64,000 nucleotides of DNA from Curvibacter sp. PAE-UM (GCF_001432305.1 NZ_KQ483358.1:2417822-2481821), one strand, 5' to 3'. Shown: positions 33,100 to 45,202, counted from the stretch's first letter. Numbers and translations: made by a program. The notes: generated by a model from the letters alone, not told the origin.

Positions 33100-34605
33100 A
33101 TGAATCGCGAACTGTTGATGCTGGTGGAAGCCATTTCCCGCGAAAAGAACGTCGAGCGCGACGTGGTCTTTGGTGCGGTGGAATCCGCCCTGGCGCAAGC
33201 CACCAAGAAGCTGTACGAAGGCGACGTGGACATCCGCGTGGCGATCGACCGTGACACGGGCGTCTACGAGACGTTCCGCCGCTGGCATGTCGTCCCCGAC
33301 GAGGCCGGCCTGCAACTGCCCGACCAGGAAATCCTGCTGTTTGAAGCCAAGGAACAGATCCCCGACATCGAAGTCGACGAGTACATCGAAGAGGGTGTCG
33401 AGTCGGTGCCGATCGGCCGCATCGGCGCCATGGCCGCCAAGCAGGTCATCCTGCAGAAGATCCGTGACGCCGAGCGCGAGATGCTGCTCAACGACTTCAT
33501 GTCGCGCGGCGAGAAGATCTTCGTGGGCACCGTCAAGCGGATGGACAAGGGCGACATCATCGTGGAGTCCGGCCGGGTCGAAGGTCGTCTGCGCCGCGGC
33601 GAGATGATCCCCAAGGAAAACCTGCGCACCGGCGACCGCGTGCGCGCCATGATCATGGATGTGGACCTGACGCTGCGTGGCGCCCCCATCATCCTGTCGC
33701 GCTCGGCTCCCGAGTTCATGATCGAGCTGTTCCGCCAGGAAGTGCCCGAGATCGAGCAGGGCCTGCTGGAGATCAAGTCCTGCGCCCGTGATGCCGGTTC
33801 GCGCGCCAAGATCGCCGTGCTCTCGCACGACAAGCGCGTCGACCCCATCGGCACCTGCGTCGGCGTGCGCGGCACCCGCGTCAACGCCGTGACCAACGAG
33901 CTCGCCGGCGAGCGTGTGGACATCGTGCTGTGGAGCGAAGACCCCGCCCAGTTCGTGATCGGCGCGCTGGCCCCGGCCAATGTGCAGTCCATCGTGGTGG
34001 ACGAAGAGAAGCACGCCATGGACGTGGTGGTTGACGAGGAAAACCTCGCCATCGCCATCGGCCGCGGCGGCCAGAACGTGCGTCTGGCGTCCGACCTGAC
34101 CGGCTGGAAGATCAACATCATGGATGCCGCTGAATCGGCCGAGAAGCAGGCCACCGAGACTGGCTCGCTGCGCTCGCTGTTCATGGCCAAGCTCGACGTG
34201 GACGAGGAGATCGCCGACATCCTGATCGCCGAGGGCTTCACCAGCCTGGAAGAAGTTGCCTACGTGCCGCTGCAGGAGATGCTGGAGATCGAGTCCTTCG
34301 ACGAAGACACCGTCAACGAGTTGCGTGCCCGTGCCAAGGACGCCCTGCTGACGATGGAGATCGCGCGCGAGGAGAGCGTCGAGGAAGTGTCGCAGGACCT
34401 GCGCGACCTCGAAGGCCTCACGCCCGAGCTGATCGCCAAGCTGGCCGACGGCGGCGTGCATACGCTGGATGACCTGGCCGACCTCGCGGTCGACGAGCTC
34501 ACCGAGATCACCGGCCAGTCCGAGGACGAAGCCAAAGCCCTGATCATGAAGGCGCGCGAACATTGGTTCACCAATGAAGCCGCCGCTCAAGAGTCATCGT
34601 CATGA
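33100..34605 (+). CDS. nusA: transcription termination/antitermination factor NusA
   Basis: The product is 501 residues from ATG 33100 ([12 protein letters not shown]). Domains in order are the N-terminal RNAP-binding domain (1-130), S1 (about 135-200; [13 protein letters not shown]), KH1 and KH2 (about 205-350; [13 protein letters not shown] near 327), and two C-terminal acidic repeats (about 370-495). It modulates pausing, termination and antitermination. It follows rimP by 20 bases and precedes infB by 72. Confidence 0.96.
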   Translation: MNRELLMLVEAISREKNVERDVVFGAVESALAQATKKLYEGDVDIRVAIDRDTGVYETFRRWHVVPDEAGLQLPDQEILLFEAKEQIPDIEVDEYIEEGVESVPIGRIGAMAAKQVILQKIRDAEREMLLNDFMSRGEKIFVGTVKRMDKGDIIVESGRVEGRLRRGEMIPKENLRTGDRVRAMIMDVDLTLRGAPIILSRSAPEFMIELFRQEVPEIEQGLLEIKSCARDAGSRAKIAVLSHDKRVDPIGTCVGVRGTRVNAVTNELAGERVDIVLWSEDPAQFVIGALAPANVQSIVVDEEKHAMDVVVDEENLAIAIGRGGQNVRLASDLTGWKINIMDAAESAEKQATETGSLRSLFMAKLDVDEEIADILIAEGFTSLEEVAYVPLQEMLEIESFDEDTVNELRARAKDALLTMEIAREESVEEVSQDLRDLEGLTPELIAKLADGGVHTLDDLADLAVDELTEITGQSEDEAKALIMKAREHWFTNEAAAQESSS

Positions 34606-34677
34606 AAAAATAAGTTCAGTCAAGGCTGGCCATTGCCCTCCGGGCTGGTCATGCCGTAGCTAAAGGCCCCATCACAA

Positions 34678-37539
34678 ATGTCCAGTACGACCGTCGCCGA
34701 GTTTGCAACCGAACTCAAGAAGTCAACCGATACCCTGCTTGAGCAGCTCAAGGCCGCAGGCGTGGCTAAATCCTCCGCCGCCGACACCCTGACCGATGCC
34801 GACAAGCAACGCCTGCTGGGTTTCCTGCAGGCCAGCCATGGCACAGCCACGGCTGAGCGCAAGAAGATCACCCTGACCAAGAAGTCGACCACCGAAATCA
34901 AGCAGGCCGACGCCAGTGGCAAGGCCCGCACCATCCAGGTGGAAGTCCGCAAGAAGCGCACCTTCATCCGTCGCGATGATGGCAGCGATGTGGCCGAGGG
35001 GGGCGTAGCCGAGCCGGTTGAAGAAGCTCCGGTGGCAAGCCAGGCGGCCCCTGCGGTCGACAATGCCGAACTCATGCGCCGCGAGGAAGAGGCTCGACGT
35101 CAGGCCGAGCTGATCCGTCGTCAGGAAGAAGATCTGGCAGAGAAGCGCCGCCAGCGCGAAGCGGCCGAGCAGCGCGAGCGTGAAGCCGCAGAACGTGCCG
35201 CCAGCTACGCGGCGACGGAGGACGAGAAAAAGGTTCAGGCATCGACCAGCAAGGCTGAAGCCACGGCCGAAGCCGCGGACGCTGCTGCAGCGCGTGCTGC
35301 GGCGCAGGCCGAGCTGCGCGAAAAGGCGGCCGCCGAATCCAAGGCCCGTGCCGACGAAGAGGCTGCGCGTGCACTGGACTTGAATGACCGCCGCCGCAAG
35401 GCCGAGGCGGAAGCTGCGGCCATCCGCTCCATGATGGCAACCCCGGCCAAGAAGGCCCCGCCACCGCCGCCGCCGCCCAAGAAGGAAGAGCCGAAGACGG
35501 CCATGAAGGGCACCCTGCACAAGCCGGCAGCCGGCAGCACGGTTGCCAGACCGGCCAAGCCGGCAGGTTCCGGTGCCGCTGCGCCTGCTGGTGCCGGCAA
35601 GGAAGTCAAGTCGGCCAAGCTCTCGAGCAGCTGGGCCGGTGATCCGGCCAAGAAGAAGGCCATTCCCACCCGCGGCGACACCAGTGGTGGCGTCGGCCGC
35701 AGCAGCTGGCGCGGTGGTCCGCGCGGCAAGCGCGGTCACGACCGTGATGACCAGCATACCCAGGCCGCACCGGTCGAGGCCCGCATCGTCGAGGTGCACG
35801 TGCCCGAGACCATCACCGTGGCCGAACTGGCACACAAGATGGCCGTGAAGGCTTCCGAGGTGATCAAGCACCTGATGAAGCTGGGCCAGATGGTCACCAT
35901 CAACCAGCCGCTGGACCAGGACACGGCCATGATCGTGGTCGAGGAAATGGGCCACAAGGCCATCGTGGCGGCCCTGGACGACCCCGAAGCCTTCACCGAC
36001 GAGGAAGTGTCGGAGCAGCACGGCGAATCGCTGCCGCGCGCCCCGGTCGTGACCGTCATGGGCCACGTCGACCACGGCAAGACCTCGCTGCTGGACTACA
36101 TCCGCCGCGCCAAGGTGGCCGCGGGCGAAGCCGGCGGCATCACGCAGCACATCGGCGCCTACCACGTGGAAACGCCGCGCGGCATGATCTCCTTCCTGGA
36201 CACCCCGGGTCACGAGGCTTTCACGGCCATGCGTGCCCGTGGCGCCCAGGCGACCGATATCGTGATCCTGGTCGTGGCTGCCGACGACGGCGTCATGCCG
36301 CAGACCCGGGAAGCCATCAAGCACGCCAAGGCGGCGGGGGTTCCCATCGTCGTTGCCATCAACAAGATCGACAAGCCCGATGCCAACGCCGACCGCGTGA
36401 AGCAGGAACTGGTGGTGGAAGAGGTGGTGCCGGAAGAATTCGGCGGTGACTCGCCCTTCGTGCCCGTGTCGGCCAAGACCGGCCAGGGCATCGATGCGTT
36501 GCTGGAGCAGGTGCTGCTGCAGGCCGAGGTGCTGGAACTCAGGGCCCCGATCGACGCCATGGCCAAGGGCCTGGTCATCGAGGCCAAGCTGGACAAGGGC
36601 CGCGGCCCGGTGGCTACCGTGCTGGTGCAGACCGGCACGCTCAAGACCGGCGACGTGGTGCTGGCCGGCCAGACCTATGGCCGCGTGCGCGCCATGCTGG
36701 ACGAAAACGGCAAGCCGATCAAGTCGGCCGGGCCGTCCATTCCGGTGGAAATCCAGGGCCTGACCGAGGTCCCGCAGGCGGGCGACGAGTTCATGGTGCT
36801 GTCCGACGAGCGTCGGGCTCGCGAGATTGCAACCTACCGTGCCGGCAAGTTCCGCAATACCAAGCTGGCCAAGCAGCAGGCCGCCAAGCTGGAAAACATG
36901 TTCACCGACATCTCCGCCGGCGAAGTCAAGATGGTGCCCATCATCGTCAAGGCCGACGTGCAGGGTTCGCAGGAAGCCCTGGCCGCCTCGCTGCTCAAAC
37001 TGTCCACCGACGAGGTCAAGGTGCAGCTGGTCTATGCGGCCGTCGGTGGCATCAGCGAGTCCGACGTCAACCTGGCAATTGCCTCCAAGGCCATCATCAT
37101 CGGCTTCAACACCCGGGCTGACGCCGGGGCGCGCAAGCTGGCCGAGAACAACGATGTCGAGATCCGCTACTACAACATCATCTACGACGCCGTTGATGAG
37201 CTGAAGGCGGCGATGTCGGGCATGCTGGCACCGGAGAAACGCGAAGAGGTCATCGGCATGGCCGAGATCCGTACCGTTTTCGTGGCCTCCAAGATCGGCA
37301 CGGTCGCCGGCTGTATGGTCACCGCCGGCTTCGTCACCCGCAGCGCGCATTTCCGCCTGCTGCGCGACAACGTGGTCATCTACACCGGCGAGCTGGACTC
37401 CCTCAAACGCATGAAGGACGATGTGCGCGAGGTCAAGGAAGGCTTCGAGTGCGGTATCAAGCTCAAGAACTACAACGACATCAAGGAAAACGATCAGCTG
37501 GAGTTCTTCGAGGTCAAAGAAATCGCCCGTACGCTGTAA
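34678..37539 (+). CDS. infB: translation initiation factor IF-2
   Basis: The product is 953 residues from ATG 34678. An N-terminal IF2_N domain (1-50) is followed by a long Ala/Lys/Glu-rich, partly coiled region (55-260) and a proline stretch near 262-268. The G domain begins near 460 with G-H-V-D-H-G-K-T-S, then D-T-P-G-H-E-A-F and N-K-I-D-K-P-D-A, and domains II-IV complete the protein. It places fMet-tRNA on the 30S subunit and promotes subunit joining. An internal start producing a shorter isoform, as in E. coli, cannot be judged from the sequence. Confidence 0.96.
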   Translation: MSSTTVAEFATELKKSTDTLLEQLKAAGVAKSSAADTLTDADKQRLLGFLQASHGTATAERKKITLTKKSTTEIKQADASGKARTIQVEVRKKRTFIRRDDGSDVAEGGVAEPVEEAPVASQAAPAVDNAELMRREEEARRQAELIRRQEEDLAEKRRQREAAEQREREAAERAASYAATEDEKKVQASTSKAEATAEAADAAAARAAAQAELREKAAAESKARADEEAARALDLNDRRRKAEAEAAAIRSMMATPAKKAPPPPPPPKKEEPKTAMKGTLHKPAAGSTVARPAKPAGSGAAAPAGAGKEVKSAKLSSSWAGDPAKKKAIPTRGDTSGGVGRSSWRGGPRGKRGHDRDDQHTQAAPVEARIVEVHVPETITVAELAHKMAVKASEVIKHLMKLGQMVTINQPLDQDTAMIVVEEMGHKAIVAALDDPEAFTDEEVSEQHGESLPRAPVVTVMGHVDHGKTSLLDYIRRAKVAAGEAGGITQHIGAYHVETPRGMISFLDTPGHEAFTAMRARGAQATDIVILVVAADDGVMPQTREAIKHAKAAGVPIVVAINKIDKPDANADRVKQELVVEEVVPEEFGGDSPFVPVSAKTGQGIDALLEQVLLQAEVLELRAPIDAMAKGLVIEAKLDKGRGPVATVLVQTGTLKTGDVVLAGQTYGRVRAMLDENGKPIKSAGPSIPVEIQGLTEVPQAGDEFMVLSDERRAREIATYRAGKFRNTKLAKQQAAKLENMFTDISAGEVKMVPIIVKADVQGSQEALAASLLKLSTDEVKVQLVYAAVGGISESDVNLAIASKAIIIGFNTRADAGARKLAENNDVEIRYYNIIYDAVDELKAAMSGMLAPEKREEVIGMAEIRTVFVASKIGTVAGCMVTAGFVTRSAHFRLLRDNVVIYTGELDSLKRMKDDVREVKEGFECGIKLKNYNDIKENDQLEFFEVKEIARTL

Positions 37540-37542
37540 ACC

Positions 37543-37917
37543 ATGCCGGCCAAGAAGTCATCCACTCCGAACCGCGGCTTCAAGGTCGCCGATCAGATCC
37601 AGCGCGATCTGACGGAGTTGATCGCGCGCGAGTTGAAAGACCCGCGCGTGGGCATGGTGACGCTGCAAAGCGTCGAGGTCACACCCGACTACGCGCATGC
37701 CAAGGTGTATTTCAGCGTGCTGATCGGTGACCCGCAGGAAACGCAGGACGCGCTGAACCAGGCCGCCGGCTTCCTGCGCAACGGCCTCTTCAAGCGCCTG
37801 CACATCCATACCGTGCCGACCCTGCACTTCCTCTTCGACCGCACCACCGAGCGGGCTGCTGACATGAATGCGCTGATCGCGCAGGCTGTCGCATCGCGTT
37901 CCAAAGACGAGGGATAA
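37543..37917 (+). CDS. rbfA: 30S ribosome-binding factor RbfA
   Basis: The product is 124 residues from ATG 37543. The core [41 protein letters not shown] and P-T-L-H-F-L-F-D near 85 is the KH-like RbfA fold. It acts in late 16S 5' end maturation and cold adaptation. It lies 3 bases after infB. Confidence 0.94.
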   Translation: MPAKKSSTPNRGFKVADQIQRDLTELIARELKDPRVGMVTLQSVEVTPDYAHAKVYFSVLIGDPQETQDALNQAAGFLRNGLFKRLHIHTVPTLHFLFDRTTERAADMNALIAQAVASRSKDEG

Positions 37918-37919
37918 GC

Positions 37920-38866
37920 ATGCAAGCGCCACGCACCAGGGTGCAACGGCGCCCTGTGCATGGGGTGCTCTTGCTGGACAAACCGCTCGGAATTTCGAGC
38001 AACAACGCTTTGCAGAAAGCCAAGTGGCTCCTGCGTGCCGAAAAAGCCGGCCACACCGGCACGCTCGACCCGCTGGCCACCGGCGTGCTGCCCATCTGCT
38101 TCGGCGCCGCCACCAAGTTCAGCCAACTGCACCTGGATGCCGACAAGACCTACGAGACCACGGTGCGACTGGGCGTGCGCACCAGCACGGCCGACGCCGA
38201 AGGTGAGGTCGTCGAAACCCGTCCGGTGACCTGCACCCTGGGCCAGGTGGTCGAGGTGCTGGACCAGTTCATGGGGCCGATCCGCCAGGTGCCGCCCATG
38301 CACAGCGCGCTCAAGAAGGACGGCAAGGCACTGTACGAATATGCCCGCGAGGGTGAGACCGTCGAGCGCGAGCCGCGCGACGTGGTGATCCACGAGCTGG
38401 AACTGCTGGAGGTCCAGTTGCAGGGCGATGAGCCGTTTCTGCGCCTGCACGTGAAATGCAGCAAGGGCACCTACATCCGCACGCTCGGTGAGGACATCGG
38501 CGAGGCCCTGGGCTGCGGCGGCCACCTGGTGGCACTGCGACGCATCGCGACCGGCCCCTTCGACCAGGCCCAGTGCGTGACCCTGGAAGGGCTGGAGAGC
38601 ATGGACGAGGCGCAGCGCCCCGTGCAGCTCAAACCGGTCGATGCGCTGCTGGACGGTCACACCGCCGTCACCCTGGACACGGAGAATGCCGGTCGTTTCC
38701 TCAGCGGTCTGCGCCGGCGCGGCAGCTGGCCCGATACCGAACAAGTGGCTGTCTACGGCAGCCAACCCCATGCCTTGCTGGGCACCGCCCATGTCAAGGC
38801 GGGGGAACTCATACCCGGGCGTCTGTTGAGCCCGATCGAAATCCAACAAATCCTGGAAAGCCAACC

Positions 38867-38870
<4 letters not shown>
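37920..38870 (+). CDS. truB: tRNA pseudouridine(55) synthase TruB
   Basis: The product is 316 residues from ATG 37920. The catalytic aspartate is D50 in G-H-T-G-T-L-D-P-L-A-T-G-V-L. L-L-L-D-K-P-x-G-I-S-S-N (17-28), the K-T-Y near 75 and K-G-T-Y-I-R-T-L near 180 are conserved. It makes pseudouridine 55 in the T-loop of tRNAs. A C-terminal PUA-like domain follows residue 250. It lies 2 bases after rbfA and overlaps typA (ATGA). Confidence 0.95.
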
Positions 38871-40696
<1,826 letters not shown>

Positions 40697-40719
40697 GCTT
40701 CGGGGCGGTCTGAGGGGTG

Positions 40720-41595
40720 ATGAAGCTCACGCACCGGCGTGCCGTGTGGGTGATGGTGGCGGTGGCCCTGATGTGGTCCATCGCCGGTGTCGTCACGCGG
40801 CAGCTGGAGGCCGCGCGCAGCTTTGAAGTCACCTTCTGGCGCAGTTTTTTCACGGCACTCTCGCTGCTCGTGATCCTGCCGCTGTGGCACGGTCCGCACG
40901 CCGTCTGGTGTCAGCTGCGCAGCGCGCCGGCGGCCCTCTGGTGGTCCGGCCTGTGCTGGAGCGCCATGTTCACCTCCTTCATGCTGGCCCTGACCATGAC
41001 CAGCGTGGCCGGGGTGCTGGTCATCTCCTCGCTCAATCCCCTGTTCACCGCGCTGCTGGCCTGGCTCTTCCTGCGCCAGCGCATCGCCTGGTTCACCTGG
41101 GCGGCCATCACGCTGGCTGGCGCCGGCATGGCCTGGATGTTCGGTGGGCAGCTGGGGAGCGACAGTGGCCTGGGCCTGTTCGTCGCGCTTTTTGTGCCGC
41201 TGAGCGCGGCGATCAACTGGATCGTGGTGCAGCACGCCCATGCCAAAGGCGAGGACGTGGACCTGGTGCCGTCGGTGCTGGTCGGTGGCATTCTTTCGGC
41301 CCTGGCCACCTTGCCGCTGGCGCTGCCCCTGCAAGCCACCGCGCACGACATCGGCCTGCTGGCAGTCCTGGGTCTGGTCCAGTTGGCCATCCCGTGCACG
41401 CTGCTGGTGATCTGCGCGCGCGTGCTCAAGGCACCCGAAATTTCCCTGCTGGCGCAGCTGGAAATCATTTTCGGCATCCTGCTGGTCTGGCTCGGTGCCG
41501 GTGAGCGGCCGGCTGCAACCGTGCTGCAGGGCGGTGCCTTGGTGCTGTTTGCTCTGGTCTCCAATGAGTTGATGGTCTGGAAGAAAAAACGATGA
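40720..41595 (+). CDS. EamA/DMT-family permease
   Basis: The product is 291 residues from ATG 40720 (GAGGGG upstream; GTG 40717 is in frame but unlikely). Ten spans form two EamA repeats; S-I-A-G-V-V-T-R-Q-L near residue 20 and S-L-N-P-L-F-T-A-L near 105 are typical. An exporter of metabolites is expected, with unknown substrate. The last codons overlap the hydrolase gene (ATGA at 41592-41595). Confidence 0.85.
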   Translation: MKLTHRRAVWVMVAVALMWSIAGVVTRQLEAARSFEVTFWRSFFTALSLLVILPLWHGPHAVWCQLRSAPAALWWSGLCWSAMFTSFMLALTMTSVAGVLVISSLNPLFTALLAWLFLRQRIAWFTWAAITLAGAGMAWMFGGQLGSDSGLGLFVALFVPLSAAINWIVVQHAHAKGEDVDLVPSVLVGGILSALATLPLALPLQATAHDIGLLAVLGLVQLAIPCTLLVICARVLKAPEISLLAQLEIIFGILLVWLGAGERPAATVLQGGALVLFALVSNELMVWKKKR

Positions 41596-42779
41596 CATTC
41601 CCCATTGCCTACACCTGTCCCGAGGTGCAAACCGAAGTTCGCGGGCATCTCGGCTGCATCACCCTGAACCGCCCACGCGCGCTCAACGCCTTGTCCCTGC
41701 CCATGATCCGGGCCCTGGCCGCGGCGCTGCTGGCCTGGCGCGAGGACCCGCAAGTGCAGGCGGTGGCGATCCGCGGCATGGGCAAGGAGGGCGCTTTTGC
41801 TGCCTTCTGCGCCGGTGGCGACATCCGCTTCTTCCATCAGGCCGTGCTGCGCGGCGATGCCGAACTGGAGGACTTCTTCACCGAGGAATACGCCCTCAAC
41901 CACCTGATCCACCACTATCCCAAGCCCTATATCGCCTTCATGGATGGTGTCGTGATGGGTGGCGGTATGGGTCTTAGCCAGGGCGGTGCCCTGGCAGACC
42001 CTGCGGGTGAATGTGAAGGCACGGGCCGGGCGAGCCCGTCCGTGCGTGCCAAGGCGCCAAGGCTGCGCATCGTGACGCCGCGTACGAAGATGGCCATGCC
42101 GGAAACGAACATAGGCCTGTTCCCCGATGTGGGCGGCGGCTGGTTCCTGGCGCGTTGCCCGCGCCATGGTGGCGAGTGGCTGGCCCTGACCAGCGAAGTC
42201 ATCGGTGCCGGCGACGCGCTGGCGCTGCAACTGGCCGATGCCTGCTTCGATGCGGCGCACATTGCTGAGGCCTGGGAGGCGTTGGCCGGCCTGGCGAGTT
42301 TTGATGCCACCAGCCTGCAGGGTTGGCAGCGCAACTACATCACCGCGGCACCCGCCGCGGCCCTGCCGCTGGACACCATCGCGCGCTGCTTCGAGCAGCC
42401 TGACGTGTTGCACATCGTGTTGGCGCTGGAAAAGGAGCCTGGCGAGTGGGCTGCGGCCACCGCGCGCGCACTGCGCACGCATTCACCGCTGATGTTGCAG
42501 GTGACGCTGGAGCAGATCCGCCGTGGCGCCGGCATGAGCCTGGCTGACGAACTGCGCATGGAGCGTGACATGGTGCGCCACTGCTTCAACACGCGCCACC
42601 TGGAACGTTACATGACAGCGACCGACACCATGGAAGGCATACGTGCCCTGGTGATCGACAAGGACCGGGCGCCGAAATGGAGCCCGCCGCGCCTGGAGGA
42701 GGTCACGCCCGCCATGGTGGACGGTTTCTTCGCCTCGCCCTGGCCGGCGCACGCGCACCCCCTGCGCGAACTGGACTGA
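41592..42779 (+). CDS. 3-hydroxyisobutyryl-CoA hydrolase-like (crotonase superfamily), with an in-frame insertion
   Basis: The product is 395 residues. Crotonase features are N-R-P-R-A-L-N-A-L near 30, C-A-G-G-D-I-R near 75, the second oxyanion-hole region M-G-G-G-M-G-L-S (118-125), and A-M-P-E-T-N-I-G-L-F-P-D-V-G-G-G (about 170-185), which is characteristic of HIBCH proteins. These hydrolyse 3-hydroxyisobutyryl-CoA in valine breakdown. Between L-S-Q-G and L-R-I-V-T about 24 residues are extra compared with the family pattern I know; the DNA there is palindromic (see 41985-42058). The reading frame stays open, so the gene is intact but activity may be altered. Confidence 0.87.
   Translation: MTFPIAYTCPEVQTEVRGHLGCITLNRPRALNALSLPMIRALAAALLAWREDPQVQAVAIRGMGKEGAFAAFCAGGDIRFFHQAVLRGDAELEDFFTEEYALNHLIHHYPKPYIAFMDGVVMGGGMGLSQGGALADPAGECEGTGRASPSVRAKAPRLRIVTPRTKMAMPETNIGLFPDVGGGWFLARCPRHGGEWLALTSEVIGAGDALALQLADACFDAAHIAEAWEALAGLASFDATSLQGWQRNYITAAPAAALPLDTIARCFEQPDVLHIVLALEKEPGEWAAATARALRTHSPLMLQVTLEQIRRGAGMSLADELRMERDMVRHCFNTRHLERYMTATDTMEGIRALVIDKDRAPKWSPPRLEEVTPAMVDGFFASPWPAHAHPLRELD
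41985..42058. repeat. 74-bp palindromic element read in frame inside the HIBCH-like gene
   Basis: The ends GGTGCCCTGGCA (41985-41996) and TGCCAAGGCGCC (42047-42058) are inverted repeats matching at 10 of 12 positions. Inside, GGCACGGGCCGGGC and the following GCCCG..CGTGC.TGCC form a second inverted repeat. The size fits the roughly 24 extra residues in the protein. A mini-element of the kind seen as Rickettsia palindromic elements (which also insert in frame) or a degenerate MITE/REP is suggested. No second copy was noticed in this window. Confidence 0.6.
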
Positions 42780-42789
42780 GTCCCCTGTG

Positions 42790-43599
42790 TCAGAGCTGGT
42801 GGTAGACCGCCTGCGCCAGCTGCAGCAATTGGGGGCGCGTCAGCGTGCCTGACAGCGCGTAGGCAAAACCTTCTTCCACCCAGTAGAAGCCCGGGACCGG
42901 GCCATCCGCGCTGTAACGGAATTCCGTGCTGGCACCGCCGCCGCTTACCTTTCCAGGCGTGCTGCCCAGATAAAGCGTCACACGCTCGCCGCGCGCATTC
43001 TGGTACATGAACTGGGCGCGGGCGCCTTCGTCGCCTGGCAGCAGGCGGCCGCCGACCAGCTCGTACCCCTGTTCGTTCAGCCGGGGCAGCTTGAGCGGAC
43101 GGCCCAGGCGTTTGGACAACCACTGCACCAGGTGATCTTCCTGCGCTGAACTCACCTCGACCGGATGGCGGACTTCAGGCACATAGACCGCATGTGCCAG
43201 CGCCGCCTGGTGCACGAATTCGCGCGCCGGCTGCTGGCGGGCCAGCAACGCTGCCGATGATCCCTGCTGCTGCCCATGCGTGAACCAGCCCAGGCCAAAC
43301 GCCAGGGCCACGCTGGCGGCCATGCCCCCCCAGCGCCACCACTGCTGCACCTGCTGGCGGGCGTGCTGGGCCTGGCCAGCGGCGGCCAGCAAGGAGGCCG
43401 GGACCGGTTCAGCCAGCACGTCCCCATGCAGGCAACGCAAGGCGTCGCGCTGGCGCTGCCAGGCTTGCAGCGTGGCGCTGGCCTGCGGATCCTGCGCCAG
43501 CCGGCGTTGGATGTCGGCACGCTCGCCGGCATCGAGCCGGCCGTCGAGCAGGGCGTGCAATTCGGCTTCGGGGACGGGGTGCTCGGGGCGCTTATCCAT
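42790..43599 (-). CDS. membrane anti-sigma factor, module 2
   Basis: The product is 269 residues. The N-terminal part (P-E-A-E-L-H-A-L-L-D-G-R-L-D, then R-R-L-A-Q-D-P) is a typical anti-sigma domain that lacks the zinc-binding H-x3-C-x2-C. One membrane span lies near 90-108 (M-A-A-S-V-A-L-A-F-G-L-G-W-F), and the periplasmic part (from 115) has L-Y-L-G-S and G-F-Y-W-V-E-E. It differs from the RskA-like partner of module 1. It lies 16 bases after the sigma gene and should hold that factor inactive. Confidence 0.8.
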   Translation of the reverse strand: MDKRPEHPVPEAELHALLDGRLDAGERADIQRRLAQDPQASATLQAWQRQRDALRCLHGDVLAEPVPASLLAAAGQAQHARQQVQQWWRWGGMAASVALAFGLGWFTHGQQQGSSAALLARQQPAREFVHQAALAHAVYVPEVRHPVEVSSAQEDHLVQWLSKRLGRPLKLPRLNEQGYELVGGRLLPGDEGARAQFMYQNARGERVTLYLGSTPGKVSGGGASTEFRYSADGPVPGFYWVEEGFAYALSGTLTRPQLLQLAQAVYHQL

Positions 43600-43615
43600 G
43601 GCGGTCTTCAGTTTC

Positions 43616-44161
43616 TCATTTCAGGCGCCGCAGGGGCGGCGCCAGGGATTCGGTGGCCGCAACGCTGCGGGCCGGTGGGGGTGCCGATGCGTCCATCAGT
43701 TCCTGCAGCCGGCTGCGCGCCCGCGACAGGCGCGACATCACGGTGCCCACCGGCACGCCCGTGATCTTCGCGACTTCGGCATAGGACAGGTCTTCCAGGG
43801 TGACCAGCAGCAACACCACGCGCTGTTCCTCGGGCAGGCGCAGCAGGCAGCGTTGCAGGTCGATGGCGCTGTCCGTGGAGGACGCGGGTGCCGCGGGTTC
43901 CTGGTCCAGTTCAGCCAGGTCCAGAGGATGGGCCAGGTCACCCTGGCGCACGCGGTGGCGGACCTGGCTCACATACAGGTTGTGCATGATCGTGAACAGC
44001 CAGGCCCGCAGATCCGAGCCGACCAGCCACAGCCGCCATTTGGCGCAGGCACGCTCCAGCGTGTCCTGCACCAGGTCGTCGCAGGCCCAGGCCTCCCCGG
44101 TCAGCGCGCGGGCGTAGCGACGCAAGGCGGGGATGTGTGCGATCAGGGGTTGCCGGTTCAT
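43616..44161 (-). CDS. RNA polymerase ECF-family sigma factor, module 2
   Basis: The product is 181 residues from ATG 44159-44161. Region 2: L-R-R-Y-A-R-A-L-T, D-D-L-V-Q-D-T-L-E-R-A, L-R-A-W-L-F-T-I-M-H-N. Region 4: L-P-E-E-Q-R-V-V-L-L-L, L-S-Y-A-E-V-A-K-I-T-G-V-P-V-G-T-V-M-S-R-L-S-R-A-R. An about 20-residue tail follows. It is only loosely like the module 1 sigma factor, so it likely reads different promoters. It sits between the COG4315-type lipoprotein gene (47 bases upstream) and its anti-sigma gene. Confidence 0.92.
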   Translation of the reverse strand: MNRQPLIAHIPALRRYARALTGEAWACDDLVQDTLERACAKWRLWLVGSDLRAWLFTIMHNLYVSQVRHRVRQGDLAHPLDLAELDQEPAAPASSTDSAIDLQRCLLRLPEEQRVVLLLVTLEDLSYAEVAKITGVPVGTVMSRLSRARSRLQELMDASAPPPARSVAATESLAPPLRRLK

Positions 44162-44208
44162 CGATGGACGAACTTTATACCGCTCACCGGGTCACCGGCC
44201 GATCAGGC

Positions 44209-44604
44209 TCAGGGACGGGCCAGTTGCCAGACCTTGTTGAAGCCGTCGCCGGTGCGGTCGCCCGGTTTCATGTCCTTGGCCCAGAAGTACAAGGGCTTGC
44301 CCTTGAGGGCCCACTGCTTCTTGCCGTCGTCGCGGGTGATGATGGTGTAGTCACCGCTGGCCTGGTCTGTGTCGCCGGCCATCAGGGGCGGCCAGTTGGT
44401 GGCGCACGGGCCGTTGCAGACGGATTTGCCGCTGCCGGCGGTATCACGGTCGAAGGTGTAGAGCGTCATGCCGTTGGGGCCGGTCAGCACGCCGTCGACC
44501 ACCTTGGCCGGGCCGGCGGCCATCGAGGCACAGCCAGCGAAAAGGGAAGCGGACAGGGTCAGAAGCAGGAAGGCGCGCTTGGCGCGGGGAGCGGTCAATG
44601 CCAT
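44209..44604 (-). CDS. COG4315-type lipoprotein (Lipoprotein_15-like), module 2
   Basis: The product is 131 residues. I start at ATG 44602-44604 with GGAG 6 bases upstream; ATG 44608-44610 touches the GGAG and is less likely. The signal peptide ends in a lipobox L-F-A-G-C, so unlike the module 1 protein it is lipid-anchored. It has Y-T-F-D-R-D, C-N-G-P-C, N-W-P-P, K-P-L-Y-F-W-A-K-D and G-D-G-F-N-K-V-W, aligning clearly with 1768-2157. Function of the family is unknown. Confidence 0.82.
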   Translation of the reverse strand: MALTAPRAKRAFLLLTLSASLFAGCASMAAGPAKVVDGVLTGPNGMTLYTFDRDTAGSGKSVCNGPCATNWPPLMAGDTDQASGDYTIITRDDGKKQWALKGKPLYFWAKDMKPGDRTGDGFNKVWQLARP

Positions 44605-44645
44605 GGTCATCTCCGTCGGGTTGCGGCACAAAAGCGTGCTCAACG

Positions 44646-44676
44646 GGATAAACGCCGGCTGGCCCCGGTTTATTCC
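44646..44676 (-). promoter_or_regulatory. dyad and candidate ECF promoter upstream of module 2
   Basis: The plus strand has GGATAAAC (44646-44653) and GTTTATTCC (44668-44676), a near-perfect inverted repeat. Read on the minus strand this is GGAATA, 17 bases, GTTTAT, resembling ECF promoters with GGAA-like -35 and GTT-like -10 elements. It is 42 bases or more from the start codon. It may be the autoregulated promoter of the module. Confidence 0.45.
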
Positions 44677-44698
44677 ATACGCCAGAAAATAAATGAAA

Positions 44699-45172
44699 TC
44701 AGCGGCTGCGGCTTTTCATGGCGCGCTCCACCTCGCGCTTGCCCTCGCGATCCTTGATGGTGTCGCGCTTGTCGTGCTCGGCCTTGCCCTTGGCCAGACC
44801 GATCTCGCACTTGATCTTGTTGTTTTTCCAGTGCAGGTTCAGCGGCACCAGGGTGTAGCCCTTCTGCTCGACCTTGCCAATCAGGCGACGGATCTCGTCC
44901 TTCTTGAGCAGCAGCTTCTTGGTCCGGACGGCGTCGGGCCGGACGTGGGTGGAGGCGGTCTGGAGCGCGTTGATCTGGCAGCCGATGATGTACATCTCGC
45001 CGTCGCGGATCACCACGTAGCCGTCGGTCAGCTGGACCTTGCCTTCACGCACGGCCTTGACCTCCCAGCCCTCCAGCACCATGCCGGCCTCGAAGCGTTC
45101 CTCGATGAAATAATTGAAGACGGCCTTCTTGTTGTCGGCAATGCGGGCGGGCGTTTCGGGTTTTTTGGCCAT
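44699..45172 (-). CDS. smpB: SsrA-binding protein SmpB
   Basis: The product is 157 residues from ATG 45170-45172. [12 protein letters not shown] (12-23), [10 protein letters not shown][11 protein letters not shown] (24-45), and the basic C-terminal tail ([10 protein letters not shown]) are SmpB. It delivers tmRNA to stalled ribosomes; no tmRNA gene is in the window. It is divergent from ratA (65 bases), the usual arrangement. Confidence 0.96.
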   Translation of the reverse strand: MAKKPETPARIADNKKAVFNYFIEERFEAGMVLEGWEVKAVREGKVQLTDGYVVIRDGEMYIIGCQINALQTASTHVRPDAVRTKKLLLKKDEIRRLIGKVEQKGYTLVPLNLHWKNNKIKCEIGLAKGKAEHDKRDTIKDREGKREVERAMKSRSR

Positions 45173-45202
45173 GGAGTCTCAAATGGGGGCGGGCAGCAAA
45201 CT

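Noticed and set aside
34723-37350. 875-codon minus-strand frame over infB
   Set aside because: Shadow of infB; no credible start or domain.
41982-42060. Frameshift or pseudogene in the HIBCH-like gene
   Set aside because: The frame is open throughout and the motifs on both sides are intact, so it is an in-frame insertion, not a break.
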